The notes under the pieces: model-generated
Told to the model about the DNA's origin: nothing
Database searches by the model: none
What the model saw: only the letters and a program-made list of their open reading frames with translations
Made by a program: the position numbers and the translations under genes
In this document: piece after piece, positions 46,495-58,960 of the stretch
How the letters are laid out: each line of letters opens with the position of its first letter
How positions within the stretch are numbered: position 1 is the first letter of the stretch
Assembly: GCA_963839955.1 (NCBI GenBank)
Contig: CAWIXB010000001.1
Location: forward strand, 2,046,001-2,110,000
DNA: 64,000 nucleotides
Direction: 5' to 3'
DNA from: CAWIXB01 sp963839955
GTDB taxonomy: Bacteria; Actinomycetota; Actinomycetes; JACCUZ01

Positions 46495-48573
46495 TCACCT
46501 GGGCCTCTCCTCGTCGCCGGTCGCCTGATCGAGTGCAGGGCCCCGCAGCGGCGCGGGCTGCTCGTCGAGGATCTCACCTGTCGCGGTGTTGACGGCGGAC
46601 GCCGGCCGGCCGGACGTGGCGGCGCCCTCGCCGGGCGCCAGGGCCGCGACCACTGCCGCGGCGGTGTGGGGTCCGACGCCGGGGACCTCGGCGACCTCCT
46701 CCACCGACGCGGCCGAGAGCCGCTTGAGCGAGCCGAAGTGGCGGAGCAACGCCTTGCGCCGCGTCTCGCCGAGGCCAGGCACCCCGTCCAGGACGCTCGC
46801 AGTCATCGACTTGGTGCGCCTCGTGCGGTGCAGCGCGATCGCGAAGCGGTGCGCCTCGTCGCGCACCCGCTGGAGCAGGTAGAGCCCCTCACTGGTGCGC
46901 GGCAGCACGACCGGGTGGCCCTCGCCCTGCAGCCAGACTTCCTCGAGCCGCTTGGCCAACCCGCAGAGTGCGACGTCGTCGATGCCGAGCTCGTCGAGCG
47001 CCCGCTGCGCCGCGGTCACCTGCGGTGCGCCGCCGTCGACGACGACCAGGTTGGGCGGGTAGGCGAACTTGCGCGGGCGTCCCGTCTCGGGGTCGATGCC
47101 CGCAGGGACATCCGCGCCGTCGGAATCCTGGGCGGTGCCGACCTCGCCCGTCTCGCTGCGCTCGTCGAGGTAGCGACGGAAGCGGCGGGTGATGACCTCG
47201 TGGATGGACGCCGTGTCTCCCTGGCCCTGCCCGGCGCCGCCGCGGATCACGAAGCGCCGGTACTCGCTCTTGCGTGCCAGCCCGTCCTCGAAGACGACCA
47301 TGGACGCGACCACGTCGGTGCCCTGGATGTGGGACACGTCGTAGCACTCGATGCGCAGCGGCGCCTCGTCGAGCCGCAGCACCCGCTGGAGCTCCTCCAG
47401 CGCCTGGCTGCGCGCCGTCAGGTCGCTGCCACGCCGGGTCTTGTGCAGGGCCAGCGATTGAGTGGCGTTGCGGTTCACCGTCTCCATCAGCGCGCGTTTC
47501 TCGCCACGCTGCGGCACCCGGAGGTCGACGCGTGCACCGCGCCGTGTCGAGAGCCACTCGGACATGGCCGGTGCGTCGTCCGGCAGCGCGGGGACGAGCA
47601 CCTCGCGCGGGACGGAGTCGTTCCAGCTGTCCGTGCTCTCCTCGCCGTACATCTGCTGGAGGAAGTGCTCGACCAGGTCGTTGGTGGTCACGTCCTCCAC
47701 CTTGTCGACCACCCAGCCACGCTGGCCGCGCACCCGGCCGCCGCGTACGTAGAAGACCTGCACGGCAGCCTCGAGCTGGTCCTCGGCAAGCGCGATCACG
47801 TCAGCGTCGGTGCCGTCACCGAGGACGACAGCCTGCTTCTCCATGGCGCGCTCGAGCGCCTTGATGTCGTCGCGCAGCCGCGCCGCCCGCTCGTAGTCCT
47901 GTCCGGCGGCGGCGACCTGCATCTCCTTCTCGAGCCGGCGCAGGTAGGTCGAGGTCTGCCCGGCCATGAAGTCGGCGAAGTCCTCGACGATGGCCCGGTG
48001 CTCCTCGGCACTGACCCGCCCGACACAGGGCGCCGAGCACTTGCCGATGTAGCCGAGCAGGCAGGGCCGGCCGATCTGGCCGGCGCGCTTGAACACGCCG
48101 TTGGAGCAGGTGCGGGCCGGGAACACGCGCAGCAGCAGGTCGAGGGTCTCCCGGATGGCCCACGCATGGGAGTAGGGACCGAAGTAGCGAACCCCTTTGC
48201 GTTTCGCGCCGCGCATGACCTGCAGCCGCGGGAACTCCTCGTTGAGCGTGATCGCGAGGCTGGGATAGCTCTTGTCGTCGCGGTAGCGGACGTTGAACCG
48301 CGGGTCGAACTCCTTGATCCAGTTGTACTCGAGCTGCAGCGCCTCGACCTCGGTCGACACGACCGTCCAGTCGACCGCCGCGGCCGTGAGGACCATCGTC
48401 TGGGTGCGCGGGTGCAGGTTCGCCAGGTCCTGGAAGTACGACGAGAGGCGCGCACGCAGACTGCGAGCCTTGCCGACGTAGATGATCCGGCCGCGCTCGT
48501 CACTGAAGCGATAGACGCCCGGGCCGTCCGGGATCGAGCCCGGCGCCGGCCGGTAGGACGCCGGATCTGCCAC
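46495..48573 (-). CDS. uvrC: Excinuclease ABC subunit C
   Basis: 692 aa. N-terminal GIY-YIG nuclease (GPGVYRFSDERGRIIYVGKAR), Cys-rich region (CLLGYIGKCSAPCVGRV), UVR domain (about 195-230), C-terminal RNase H-like domain (IECYDVSHIQGTDVVASMVVFEDGL, LVVVDGGAPQVTAAQRAL) and helix-hairpin-helix motifs (VPGLGETRRKALLRHFGS, VPGVGPHTAAAVVAAL). Makes both incisions in nucleotide excision repair. A short Glu/Pro-rich tail ends it. Confidence 0.97.
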   Translation of the reverse strand: MADPASYRPAPGSIPDGPGVYRFSDERGRIIYVGKARSLRARLSSYFQDLANLHPRTQTMVLTAAAVDWTVVSTEVEALQLEYNWIKEFDPRFNVRYRDDKSYPSLAITLNEEFPRLQVMRGAKRKGVRYFGPYSHAWAIRETLDLLLRVFPARTCSNGVFKRAGQIGRPCLLGYIGKCSAPCVGRVSAEEHRAIVEDFADFMAGQTSTYLRRLEKEMQVAAAGQDYERAARLRDDIKALERAMEKQAVVLGDGTDADVIALAEDQLEAAVQVFYVRGGRVRGQRGWVVDKVEDVTTNDLVEHFLQQMYGEESTDSWNDSVPREVLVPALPDDAPAMSEWLSTRRGARVDLRVPQRGEKRALMETVNRNATQSLALHKTRRGSDLTARSQALEELQRVLRLDEAPLRIECYDVSHIQGTDVVASMVVFEDGLARKSEYRRFVIRGGAGQGQGDTASIHEVITRRFRRYLDERSETGEVGTAQDSDGADVPAGIDPETGRPRKFAYPPNLVVVDGGAPQVTAAQRALDELGIDDVALCGLAKRLEEVWLQGEGHPVVLPRTSEGLYLLQRVRDEAHRFAIALHRTRRTKSMTASVLDGVPGLGETRRKALLRHFGSLKRLSAASVEEVAEVPGVGPHTAAAVVAALAPGEGAATSGRPASAVNTATGEILDEQPAPLRGPALDQATGDEERPR

Positions 48574-48620
48574 GCATCAACCCTATGCCGCCCGAGCGAC
48601 AGCTCGTGCGCGCGATGCGG

Positions 48621-49216
48621 TCAGGCCTCGACGACCTCGTCGCCCTCAACCTTCACGTTGACCTTGTCCAGTCCACGAGGCGCGGGTCCGCCTTTGACCG
48701 AGCCGTTGGAGGCGTCGTAGGCGCTGCCGTGACACGGGCAGGAGATCGTGTTGTTCTGCACCGACCCGACGAGGCAGGCCTGGTGCGTGCAGACCGCGGT
48801 GAAGGCCTTGAAGTCGCCCTTGGCCGGCTGGGTGACGACGATCTTCTTGTCGTCGAGCACCTTGCCACCGCCGACGGGGACCTCGGAGGTCTTCACGAGC
48901 GCCGCGCCGCCCCCGCCGCCGGTCGCCGGCGAGGACTCCGACTCGGAGGGCGACTCCGAGGGCGAGGCCTCCGTCGGCGACGGTGGTGCGCTGCTCGACG
49001 ACGCGCTGCCGGAGGTCGTCTCGTCGCTGCCGCCGCCGCAGGCGGCGAGCAGCCCGGCCACGCCGACGGCGCCGGCCAGCCCGAAGGCCCGCCGTCTGGT
49101 GAGCACACCCGCCGGTGGTGCGACCGCGGCGTCGGTGGCGTGGTCGGTCTCCGGCGTGGGGCCAAGGTCGTTGTCTAAGGTCATACCGGGGCCAACGTCT
49201 GGGAGCCCGACCTGGT

Positions 49217-49220
<4 letters not shown>
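48621..49220 (-). CDS. Rieske (2Fe-2S) protein, Tat-exported lipoprotein
   Basis: 199 aa from ATG 49220, overlapping the uvrA stop (ATGA); ATG 49184 is an alternative. A twin-arginine signal with lipobox (TRRRAFGLAGAVGVAGLLAAC), a Ser/Pro/Glu linker of about 45 residues, then a Rieske fold with CTHQAC and SCPCHGSAYDASNG as [2Fe-2S] ligand boxes. Extracytoplasmic electron-transfer protein; no oxidase partner is adjacent. Confidence 0.92.
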
Positions 49221-52354
<3,134 letters not shown>

Positions 52355-52466
52355 GTGGTGTCTGTCCTCGCCGTCGTTCAGGAAGGTCCCACCAATGCTA
52401 TGCGGGCCCTCGGACAATCCCGGCCGGGCCGCGCTGACCGGCGCGCGACTAGGCTCGCGAGCCGTG

Positions 52467-52542
52467 ATGGACACCCAGGCGGAGCCGTAATGATGGCCCA
52501 GGCGGAGCCGAGATGATTGCCCAGGCGGAGCCGAGATGATGG
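52467..52542 (+). repeat. Three 23-bp tandem repeats forming overlapping mini-ORFs
   Basis: Copies at 52474-52496, 52497-52519 and 52520-52542. Each carries GGCGGAG, 5-6 nt, then an ATG. Because 23 is not a multiple of three, each copy ends the frame opened before it: ATG 52467 gives MDTQAEP-stop, ATG 52490 gives MMAQAEPR-stop, ATG 52513 gives MIAQAEPR-stop, each overlapping the next start (TAATG, ATGA). The last opens the MDMPI gene at 52536. The upstream part of the uvrA gap (52355-52466) shows no recognised SOS box. Confidence 0.75.
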
Positions 52543-53270
52543 ACAGACTGGCGGAGCAGATGGGACCGGGCCTCGACGAGCTGACCGGGTCCACGGACCG
52601 TCTGCTCGCGGCCGTCGACGAGCTGGACGAGGCGGCCGTGCGCGCGCCCTCGGGGCTGCCCGGCTGGAGCCGCGCCCACGTCCTGACCCACCTCGCCCGC
52701 AACGCCGACGCCATGGTCAACCTGGTCCGGTGGGCGGCGACCGGCGAGGAGACGCCGATGTACCCCGGCGGTCCGGAGGGGCGCGACGCCGACATCGAGG
52801 CGGGTGCCCGGCGCGGACTCGGTGACCTGCGCCTCGACCTGTCCGAATCGGCCGAGCGGCTGCTCTCGGCGTTCGCCGGCATGCCCGAAGAGGGCCTGGA
52901 CCGCGAGGTGGCCACCAAGTCCTCGCGCTTCGCGGGGCGGGACCTGCCGTTGCTGCGGATCCGCGAGCTCGAGTTCCATCACGTCGACCTCGCGACGGGC
53001 TACCAACCCGCGGCGTGGTCGGCGACCTTCGTGACCCGGACCCTGGGCCAGCTCGCGCCGCTGTTCCGGACCAGTCGCGACACGCCGGTGCGGCTGCTCG
53101 TCGCCACGGACACCGACGGCCGGTGGGAAGTCGGCGGGTCGGGACCGGAGCTGTCCGGTCCGGCCCACGCCCTGCTCGGCTGGCTGACCGGACGACGCTC
53201 TGACGACCTCGACGCACTCCTGACCGTGCAGCCCCCCGGCGCCCTGCCCGCTGCGCCGACCTGGTCCTAG
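52536..53270 (+). CDS. Maleylpyruvate isomerase-family mycothiol-dependent protein
   Basis: 244 aa. MDMPI N-terminal DinB-like four-helix bundle with a metal-binding His pattern (LPGWSRAHVLTHLARNADAMVNLV, and ELEFHHVDLATGY), then a C-terminal SCP-2-like domain (DTDGRWEVGG, LLGWLTGRRSDDL). Family members use mycothiol for isomerisation or thiol transfer; substrate unknown. ATG at 52536 or 52539. It is the final frame of a reiterated translation-start region, and the MBL gene follows after 9 nt. Confidence 0.88.
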   Translation: MMDRLAEQMGPGLDELTGSTDRLLAAVDELDEAAVRAPSGLPGWSRAHVLTHLARNADAMVNLVRWAATGEETPMYPGGPEGRDADIEAGARRGLGDLRLDLSESAERLLSAFAGMPEEGLDREVATKSSRFAGRDLPLLRIRELEFHHVDLATGYQPAAWSATFVTRTLGQLAPLFRTSRDTPVRLLVATDTDGRWEVGGSGPELSGPAHALLGWLTGRRSDDLDALLTVQPPGALPAAPTWS

Positions 53271-53279
53271 GGTCGAGCC

Positions 53280-53933
53280 ATGCCCTACACCGGTGCGGTC
53301 TCCCCCGGCGGTCCGGCGGACGTCCGTGAGCTCGACGCGCTCACGGTGACCAAGATCAGCGTGGGCCCGATGGACAACAACGCCTACCTGCTCGAGTGCC
53401 GCACGAGCGGTGAGCGGGTCCTGGTCGACGCCGCCGCCGAGGCACCGCGGCTGCTGGCGCTGCTGGGAGACCGCCCGCTGGCCCGGGTCGTGACGACCCA
53501 CCGCCACGCCGACCACTGGCAGGCACTGGCGGAGGTGGTGGCCGCCACCGGCGCGCGCACCGCCGCCGGACGCGACGACGTCGAGGGCATCCCGACCGCG
53601 ACCGACGAGCCGCTCGACGACGGCGACACGCTGCTGGTCGGCGAGGTGGCGATGCAGGTGGTGACCCTGGTCGGCCACACCCCGGGCTCGGTGGCTCTGC
53701 GGTACGACAACCCCTCCGGGCACCCGCACGTCTTCACGGGCGACTCCCTGTTTCCCGGCGGGGTCGGCAAGACGTCGGGTCGGGCGGACTTCACGTCGCT
53801 TCTCGACGACGTCGAGCGCAAGCTGTTCGACCGGCTGCCCGACGACACGTGGTTCTACCCGGGCCACGGAAAGGACTCGACGCTCGGTGCGGAGCGGCCC
53901 TCGCTGCCGGAGTGGCGCTACAGGGGCTGGTGA
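53280..53933 (+). CDS. MBL-fold metallo-hydrolase, glyoxalase II-like
   Basis: 217 aa. Zinc motif THRHADHW (HxHxDH), VGHTPGSV with the next His ligand, FTGDSLFPGGVGKT and WFYPGHGKDST, matching hydroxyacylglutathione-hydrolase-like enzymes. In actinobacteria such proteins probably act on mycothiol or S-acyl thiol adducts. Pairing with the MDMPI-like gene (9 nt upstream) supports a thiol-detoxification role; inference. Confidence 0.9.
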   Translation: MPYTGAVSPGGPADVRELDALTVTKISVGPMDNNAYLLECRTSGERVLVDAAAEAPRLLALLGDRPLARVVTTHRHADHWQALAEVVAATGARTAAGRDDVEGIPTATDEPLDDGDTLLVGEVAMQVVTLVGHTPGSVALRYDNPSGHPHVFTGDSLFPGGVGKTSGRADFTSLLDDVERKLFDRLPDDTWFYPGHGKDSTLGAERPSLPEWRYRGW

Positions 53934-53943
53934 GCGCGAAACA

Positions 53944-54013
53944 AGACGGTCCCGACCGCCGAGAGTCGGCCCCCCAGCCTGCTCCCCCCACCGTGCGGCG
54001 GTCGAAACCGTCT
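53944..54013. terminator. Candidate bidirectional terminator between convergent genes
   Basis: Arms 53944-53961 and 53996-54013 pair at 16 of 18 positions (AGACGGT...GACCGCCG) around a 34-nt C-rich loop. It lies in the 179-nt spacer between the MBL gene and the convergent TauE/SafE gene. No T-run. The rest of the spacer (54014-54112) holds nothing recognised. Confidence 0.45.
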
Positions 54014-54112
54014 CGTGGCACACGGTAGGCGCGAACCGGAGGCGGGGACCATCGGCCGACCACCCAGGGCTTGATCATCCGTCCGGTTGATGTCACGTCG
54101 TCCCGCCGGTCG

Positions 54113-55090
54113 TCAGGGCCGCCGCGAGGCCGTGCGCGACCAGCGGCGTGGCCGCTTGCCGGTGACCGCCGCCACGACCATCGGAGCGAGGTCGTCCCGG
54201 CCCGCCTCGCCACGCGGCGACCAGCGGTAGACCGCGAGCCACAGGAGGGGGCCGGCGAGCGCGACGGATGCCAGGACGACCAGGAACGTGGCGTTGTCCG
54301 CGCCGAGCAGCTTGAGGCCCGAGGCGAGCAGGACGACGACGAGAGCGCGGCGGACGATGCCGCCCGGCGCGCTGGACGACACCCTGGCGCCGACGTAGAC
54401 ACCGGGCAGTGCGCCCACCACGAGCGAGGTCGTGAGGTCCAGCCGGAAGTCACCGAAGAGGAGGTGACCGATCGAGGCGGACAGGACGAGCGGGACGGCC
54501 TGGACGAGGTCGGTCCCGACCAGTTGCCCGGCGCGCATCGTCGGGTAGAGCAGCAGCAGAGCGACGATGATCAGCGATCCCGACCCGACCGAGGTCATGC
54601 CGACGACCAGGCCGCCGACGACACCCACCGCAAGGGTGGGGAGCGGCCGGACCCGCACCGGCGCGTTCTCGGCCGGCTGCGTCCCCGACGTTCGCCGGCG
54701 CACCCGCAGGTCGAGCAGCGCCTTGGCCACCATCGCCCCGGAGGCGACGAGCAGCGCCACGCCGAGGCTCGTCCGGACCAGGTCCTGCGTCGCGTCGTCG
54801 TCGCCCGTCCAGCGCAGCACCAGGACGCCACAGAAGGCCGCCGGTACCGACCCGAGCACCAACCACTTCACCAGACCGCGGTTGACCGTGCCGCGCCGCA
54901 CGTGGACTGCCCCGCCGACGGGTTTCATGATCGCCGAGACCACGAGGTCGCTCGACACGGCAGCCAGCGGCTGCACACCGAAGAGCAGGATCAGTACCGG
55001 CGTCATGAGCGCTCCACCGCCCATGCCCGTCAGCCCGACGACGAAGCCGACCCCGAGCCCGGCGAGGGAGACCGCCCAGTCAATCCCCAA
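54113..55090 (-). CDS. TauE/SafE-family membrane exporter
   Basis: 325 aa, eight or so membrane helices, with the duplicated motif GVGFVVGLTGMGGGALMTPVLIL and GVVGGLVVGMTSVGSGSLIIVALLLLYP typical of DUF81/TauE (sulfite or anion export). The start is probably TTG at 55090. It follows terC by only 6 nt, so it is likely in the same mRNA behind the riboswitch. Substrate unknown. Confidence 0.88.
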   Translation of the reverse strand: MGIDWAVSLAGLGVGFVVGLTGMGGGALMTPVLILLFGVQPLAAVSSDLVVSAIMKPVGGAVHVRRGTVNRGLVKWLVLGSVPAAFCGVLVLRWTGDDDATQDLVRTSLGVALLVASGAMVAKALLDLRVRRRTSGTQPAENAPVRVRPLPTLAVGVVGGLVVGMTSVGSGSLIIVALLLLYPTMRAGQLVGTDLVQAVPLVLSASIGHLLFGDFRLDLTTSLVVGALPGVYVGARVSSSAPGGIVRRALVVVLLASGLKLLGADNATFLVVLASVALAGPLLWLAVYRWSPRGEAGRDDLAPMVVAAVTGKRPRRWSRTASRRP

Positions 55091-55096
55091 GCGTGA

Positions 55097-56125
55097 TCAC
55101 CCGGTCGAGTCGCCGTGGTCGCCCTCGCCCGGCTGGTCCTTGGCAGCAGCCGGGTCGACCCGCACCTTCACCAGGCTCGCGATGGTGGTGACGGCGAGGG
55201 TCAGGAGGATGAAGCCGAGGGACACGACGATCGGGATCTCCGGGATCCAGTCGATGTGCTCGCCCCCGTTGATGAACGGCAGCTCGTTCTCGTGCAGAGC
55301 TTCCATCACGAGCTTGACACCGATGAAGCCGAGGATGACGGACAGTCCGAAGCTGAGGTAGACGAGACGGGTGAGCAGTCCACCGATCAGGAAGTAGAGC
55401 TGACGGAGACCCATGAGCGCGAACACGTTGGCCGCGAAGACGAGATAGGGCTCCTTCGTCAGGCCGTAGATCGCCGGGATCGAATCCAGCGCGAAGAGCA
55501 GGTCTGTGGTGCCGAGCGCGAAGATGGTGACGAACATCGGCGTGATGAGGCGCTTGCCGTCAACGCGGGCAATCAGCTTGACCCCGTGCCACTCCGTCGT
55601 CGCCGGGAATCGCCTCTCGACGAAACGCAGGAGCGCGTTCTCCTCGAAGTCGTCATCACTGCCACCTACCGCGCCCTCACGCGCGAGCTTCACGGCGGTG
55701 TAGATGAGGAACGCGCCGAAGATGTAGAACACCCAGCTGAAGTTCTGGATGGCGGCGGCGCCCAGGCCGATGAAGATGCCGCGCATGACGAGAGCGAGGA
55801 TGATGCCGACGAGCAGTGCTGTCTGCTGGTACTCACGGGGCACCGCGAACTTCGCCATGATGATGACGAACACGAACAGGTTGTCGATCGAGAGGCTGTA
55901 CTCGGTCAGCCACCCGGCATAGAACTCGCCTGCAAACTGCCCTCCGGCGAACACCAGCACGCCGATGCCGAAGATGAGCGCGAGGGCCACGAACACCGAG
56001 ATGGCGATCGCGCACTCGCGCATGCTCGGCTCGTGTGGCCTGCGCCCGATGATGAACACATCGACTGCCAACAGGCCGACGAGTACGGCGACAGTGGCGA
56101 GCCAGAGCCAGGTGGGAACGTTCAT
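55097..56125 (-). CDS. TerC/Alx-family membrane protein, probable Mn2+ exporter
   Basis: 342 aa, about nine helices. EYSLSIDNLFVFVIIMAKFAVP and FALGTTDLLFALDSIPAIYGLTKEPYLVFAANVFALMGLRQLYF carry the two conserved acidic-Asn metal motifs (SIDN, LDSIP). A Mn2+-sensing riboswitch lies directly upstream, agreeing with the Mn-export role of this family. GGAGG lies 11 nt before ATG 56125. A charged tail ends it; the TauE/SafE gene follows. Confidence 0.93.
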   Translation of the reverse strand: MNVPTWLWLATVAVLVGLLAVDVFIIGRRPHEPSMRECAIAISVFVALALIFGIGVLVFAGGQFAGEFYAGWLTEYSLSIDNLFVFVIIMAKFAVPREYQQTALLVGIILALVMRGIFIGLGAAAIQNFSWVFYIFGAFLIYTAVKLAREGAVGGSDDDFEENALLRFVERRFPATTEWHGVKLIARVDGKRLITPMFVTIFALGTTDLLFALDSIPAIYGLTKEPYLVFAANVFALMGLRQLYFLIGGLLTRLVYLSFGLSVILGFIGVKLVMEALHENELPFINGGEHIDWIPEIPIVVSLGFILLTLAVTTIASLVKVRVDPAAAKDQPGEGDHGDSTG

Positions 56126-56154
56126 CGACGGTGCGTCCTCCGGTCACGACGGGA

Positions 56155-56265
56155 TGGCCGAAGGTCTCCTCCGTTCGCCGTAGCGGACCGACGGCGCCGG
56201 GCCGGCCCCCGCAACGCAGAGCCCGGCCGTGATGACGACGCCGCCGCGAGGGAGTACTCCCCTTC
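56155..56265 (-). ncRNA. yybP-ykoY manganese riboswitch
   Basis: On the minus strand the leader begins AAGGGGAGTACTCC (56264-56251). It continues with CGTCATCACGG (56237-56227) and closes with GAGGAGACCTTCGGCC (56171-56156). These are the conserved first stem-loop, internal loop and closing strand of the yybP-ykoY class, which binds Mn2+. It ends about 30 nt before terC. Whether it acts on transcription or translation is not clear; a GGAGG follows it, which suggests translation control. Confidence 0.87.
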
Positions 56266-56335
56266 ACAGTGCGACCAGTGTCCCCCACGCCCGCGTGGCA
56301 GCGCTAACCGGGCCGTCTGGGCGAAGCCGCGCCCT

Positions 56336-58809
56336 ATGCTCGGCAAAGTGGCAGGTCCCTTTCGCGTCCTCTTCGTCTGCACCGGCAATATCTGCCGCTC
56401 TGCCGTCGCGGAGCGCCTGTTGCGTAGCGGCTTGGCCGAGCGTCTCGGGGATGTCGACGCTGATGCCTTTGGCATCGAGGTGTCCAGTGCCGGCGTACGC
56501 GCGCTCGTCGGACAGGGCATCGACCCTCCATCGGCCGACGCCTTGCTCGCGCGCGGGGGTGACCCCGACGGCTTCGCGGCTCGTCAGCTCGAGGCCGACA
56601 TGCTCGCTGAGGCAGATCTCGTGCTGGTCGCGACACGCCGGCACCGGGCGACGACGGCGCGGCTGCTGCACAGCAGCGTGACGAGGACCTTCACGATCCG
56701 CGAGTTCAACCGTCTCGTCCAACTGGTGGACGTGACCGCGCTGCCCGACGCGGAGCCGGCCGATCGCCTTCGCAAGGTCGTCCGGGAGGCCGCCGCGTTG
56801 CGCGGGATGGCTCACAAGGAAGGGCCCGGTGGCGATGACGTGGCGGACCCGTACGGTCGTCCGCCGGCCGCCCACGAGGAGGCAGCCTCGCTCCTCACGT
56901 CGACGCTCGCGCCCATCACCGACGTTCTCGTGGCCGCCGCCGCGCCCGTGCACGTGGACGCGGCGGTCGACGCCGCTTCCCGGCGCAAGCAGGTTGCGCA
57001 GGAACACGAGATCGCGACGGAACGGGCGCGACTGCTGGCCGTCACCAGGCGCAAGACGCGGCTGATCGCCTTGGTGGGCATCGCGGTGCTCGTGGTCTCG
57101 CTGTCCGTTCTCATGCTGTGGCAGGGCCTGGCTGCCAAACGCGAGCTCGAGGCGGCCAAGCCAGACGTCACCCGCATCCGGACCGCGCTCGTCTCCGGGG
57201 AGGCAGGGCGTACTCGCATCGCCATGGGCGACCTGCAGTCGCACACCGGGGCCGCCCGCCGCAACCTGGCCGGCCCTTGGTGGGCGGTGGCCGAGGCGTT
57301 GCCGTTCATCGGCGACGACATCGCCGCAGTCCGCACCGTCTCCAGGACGGTGGACACGCTGGCGCAAACGGTCCTGCCGCCCCTGGTGGAGGTCGCCGAC
57401 ACCCTGGGTCCCGACGACCTGCGGATCTCGGGCGACCAGATCGCCCTCGCCCCGTTGCAGGACGCCGCACCCCGTCTGGAGCTGGCCGCCGAGGGCGTGG
57501 CCGCAGCCGACCAGGCTCTGGCCGCGACCTCCCCGGAGGACGTGATCGGGCCGGTGCGCAGCGCGCTCACGGACCTGAGCACGCAGGTGGACCAGCTCAC
57601 CGACCTGACCCGCGAGGCCGCCGCGACCGCCCGCCTGGTCCCCCCGCTGCTCGGCGCCGACGGCCCGCGCCGCTACTTCCTGGCGTTCCAGAACAACGCG
57701 GAGGCGCGCGGCACGGGCGGGCTGCTCGGCGCCTACGGCATCCTCGAGGCGGACAACGGCAAGCTCTCGGTCACCGAGCTGGGCAACAACCAGGACCTCG
57801 AGAACGCGCCAAGACGCTGCCCGTCGACCTCGGGCCCGACTTCGCCAAGCTGTACGGCGACGCGCCCCGCCTCTGGGTCAACGCCAACGTGAGCCCCCAC
57901 TTCCCCTACGCGGCGCGCATCTGGATGGAGCTGTGGCGCCTGCAGCACGGCGAGCGACCTCGACGGCGTGATCGCCACCGACCCGGTCGCGCTCGGCTAC
58001 GTGCTCGACGCGACCGGCCCTGTGCAGGGTGCCGGGCGGCACGGTCGTCACCGGCGCCAACGCCGCCGAGATGACCATGAGCGACGTCTACCGGCGTTTC
58101 CCCTCCGCCCGGGACAACGCCCTCCGGGACTCCTACCTGCAGAGAATGGCCGGGTGCCGTGGTCGACAAGGCGCTGAGCGGCGCACGGCGACCCGCGCCG
58201 CCTGGTGACCTCCCTGGGCAAGGCGGTGAGCGAGCGGCGGCTGCTGGTGTTCAGCCGGCACCAGGACGTGCAGGCGGGCCTGCGTCCCGTTCGCGGTCTC
58301 CGGCGTCGTGCCCGACGACGCGGCTCCCTACTTCGCCGCTGCCATCAACAGCGCGGTCCCGTCCAAGCTCGACTACTACCTCGACCGATCGATCTCCTAT
58401 CGTGTCCGACACCTGCACCAGCACGAACCGGCGCGGCCGGGTCACGCTGACCATGACCAACAGCGCCCCCGCCCGCGGGCTCCCCAACTATGTCGCGCTG
58501 CCGCCGCGCCAGCGGAAGGTGCCGGCGCTGCGCAACGCACCGGTCGGCACGAACTACGTGTTCGTCGACCTGATCGTCCCCGCCGGTAGCGGCTTCGACC
58601 GGGCCACGATCGACGGCAAGCAGGTGGGGGCTGCCGTCAGCCGCCAGCGTGGCCACCCTGTCTTCAGCTTCCACATCACGCTGGAGCCCGGGCAGAAACG
58701 GACAATTGTCATGGATCTGCTCCAGCCCCGCTCCGATCTGCCGCTGGTCATCGACCCGCTCCCCCTCGTCCTGCCGCTGGCAGTGTCACAGGAGCAGAAA
58801 AACTGCTGA
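56336..58809 (+). CDS. LMW protein-tyrosine phosphatase fused to DUF4012 membrane protein (frameshifted)
   Basis: About 820 aa. N-terminal LMW-PTP: FVCTGNICRSAVAERLLR (P-loop, Cys15 nucleophile, Arg21) and the acid loop DVADPYGRPPA. A linker of about 60 residues, one membrane helix at about 240-262 (LIALVGIAVLVVSLSVLMLW), then a long extracytoplasmic DUF4012-like region (GPWWAVAEALPFIGDDIAAV, RYFLAFQNNAEARGTGGLLGAYG, TDPVALGYVLDATGPVQ). DUF4012 proteins occur in actinobacterial polysaccharide loci. About seven frame breaks at 57808-58405. ATG 56336 or GTG 56348. Divergent from the riboswitch-terC unit. Confidence 0.82.
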
Positions 58810-58960
58810 CTCTCAGTGAGAACCTCACCCAAGAGAGGTCACTCGACTCAACGGATGTGTGACAATCTGTGCGGGCGTTCGGCAGGATCGCCTAGGATTT
58901 CTTGAAAGACCGACGGCCGCCACTGACGGCGGCCGCGGGCCAGGAGGGGGACGCACGCCC

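Noticed and set aside
52355..52466. Possible LexA/SOS box before uvrA
   Set aside because: No GAAC-N4-GTTC or close variant is present on either strand of the uvrA upstream spacer.
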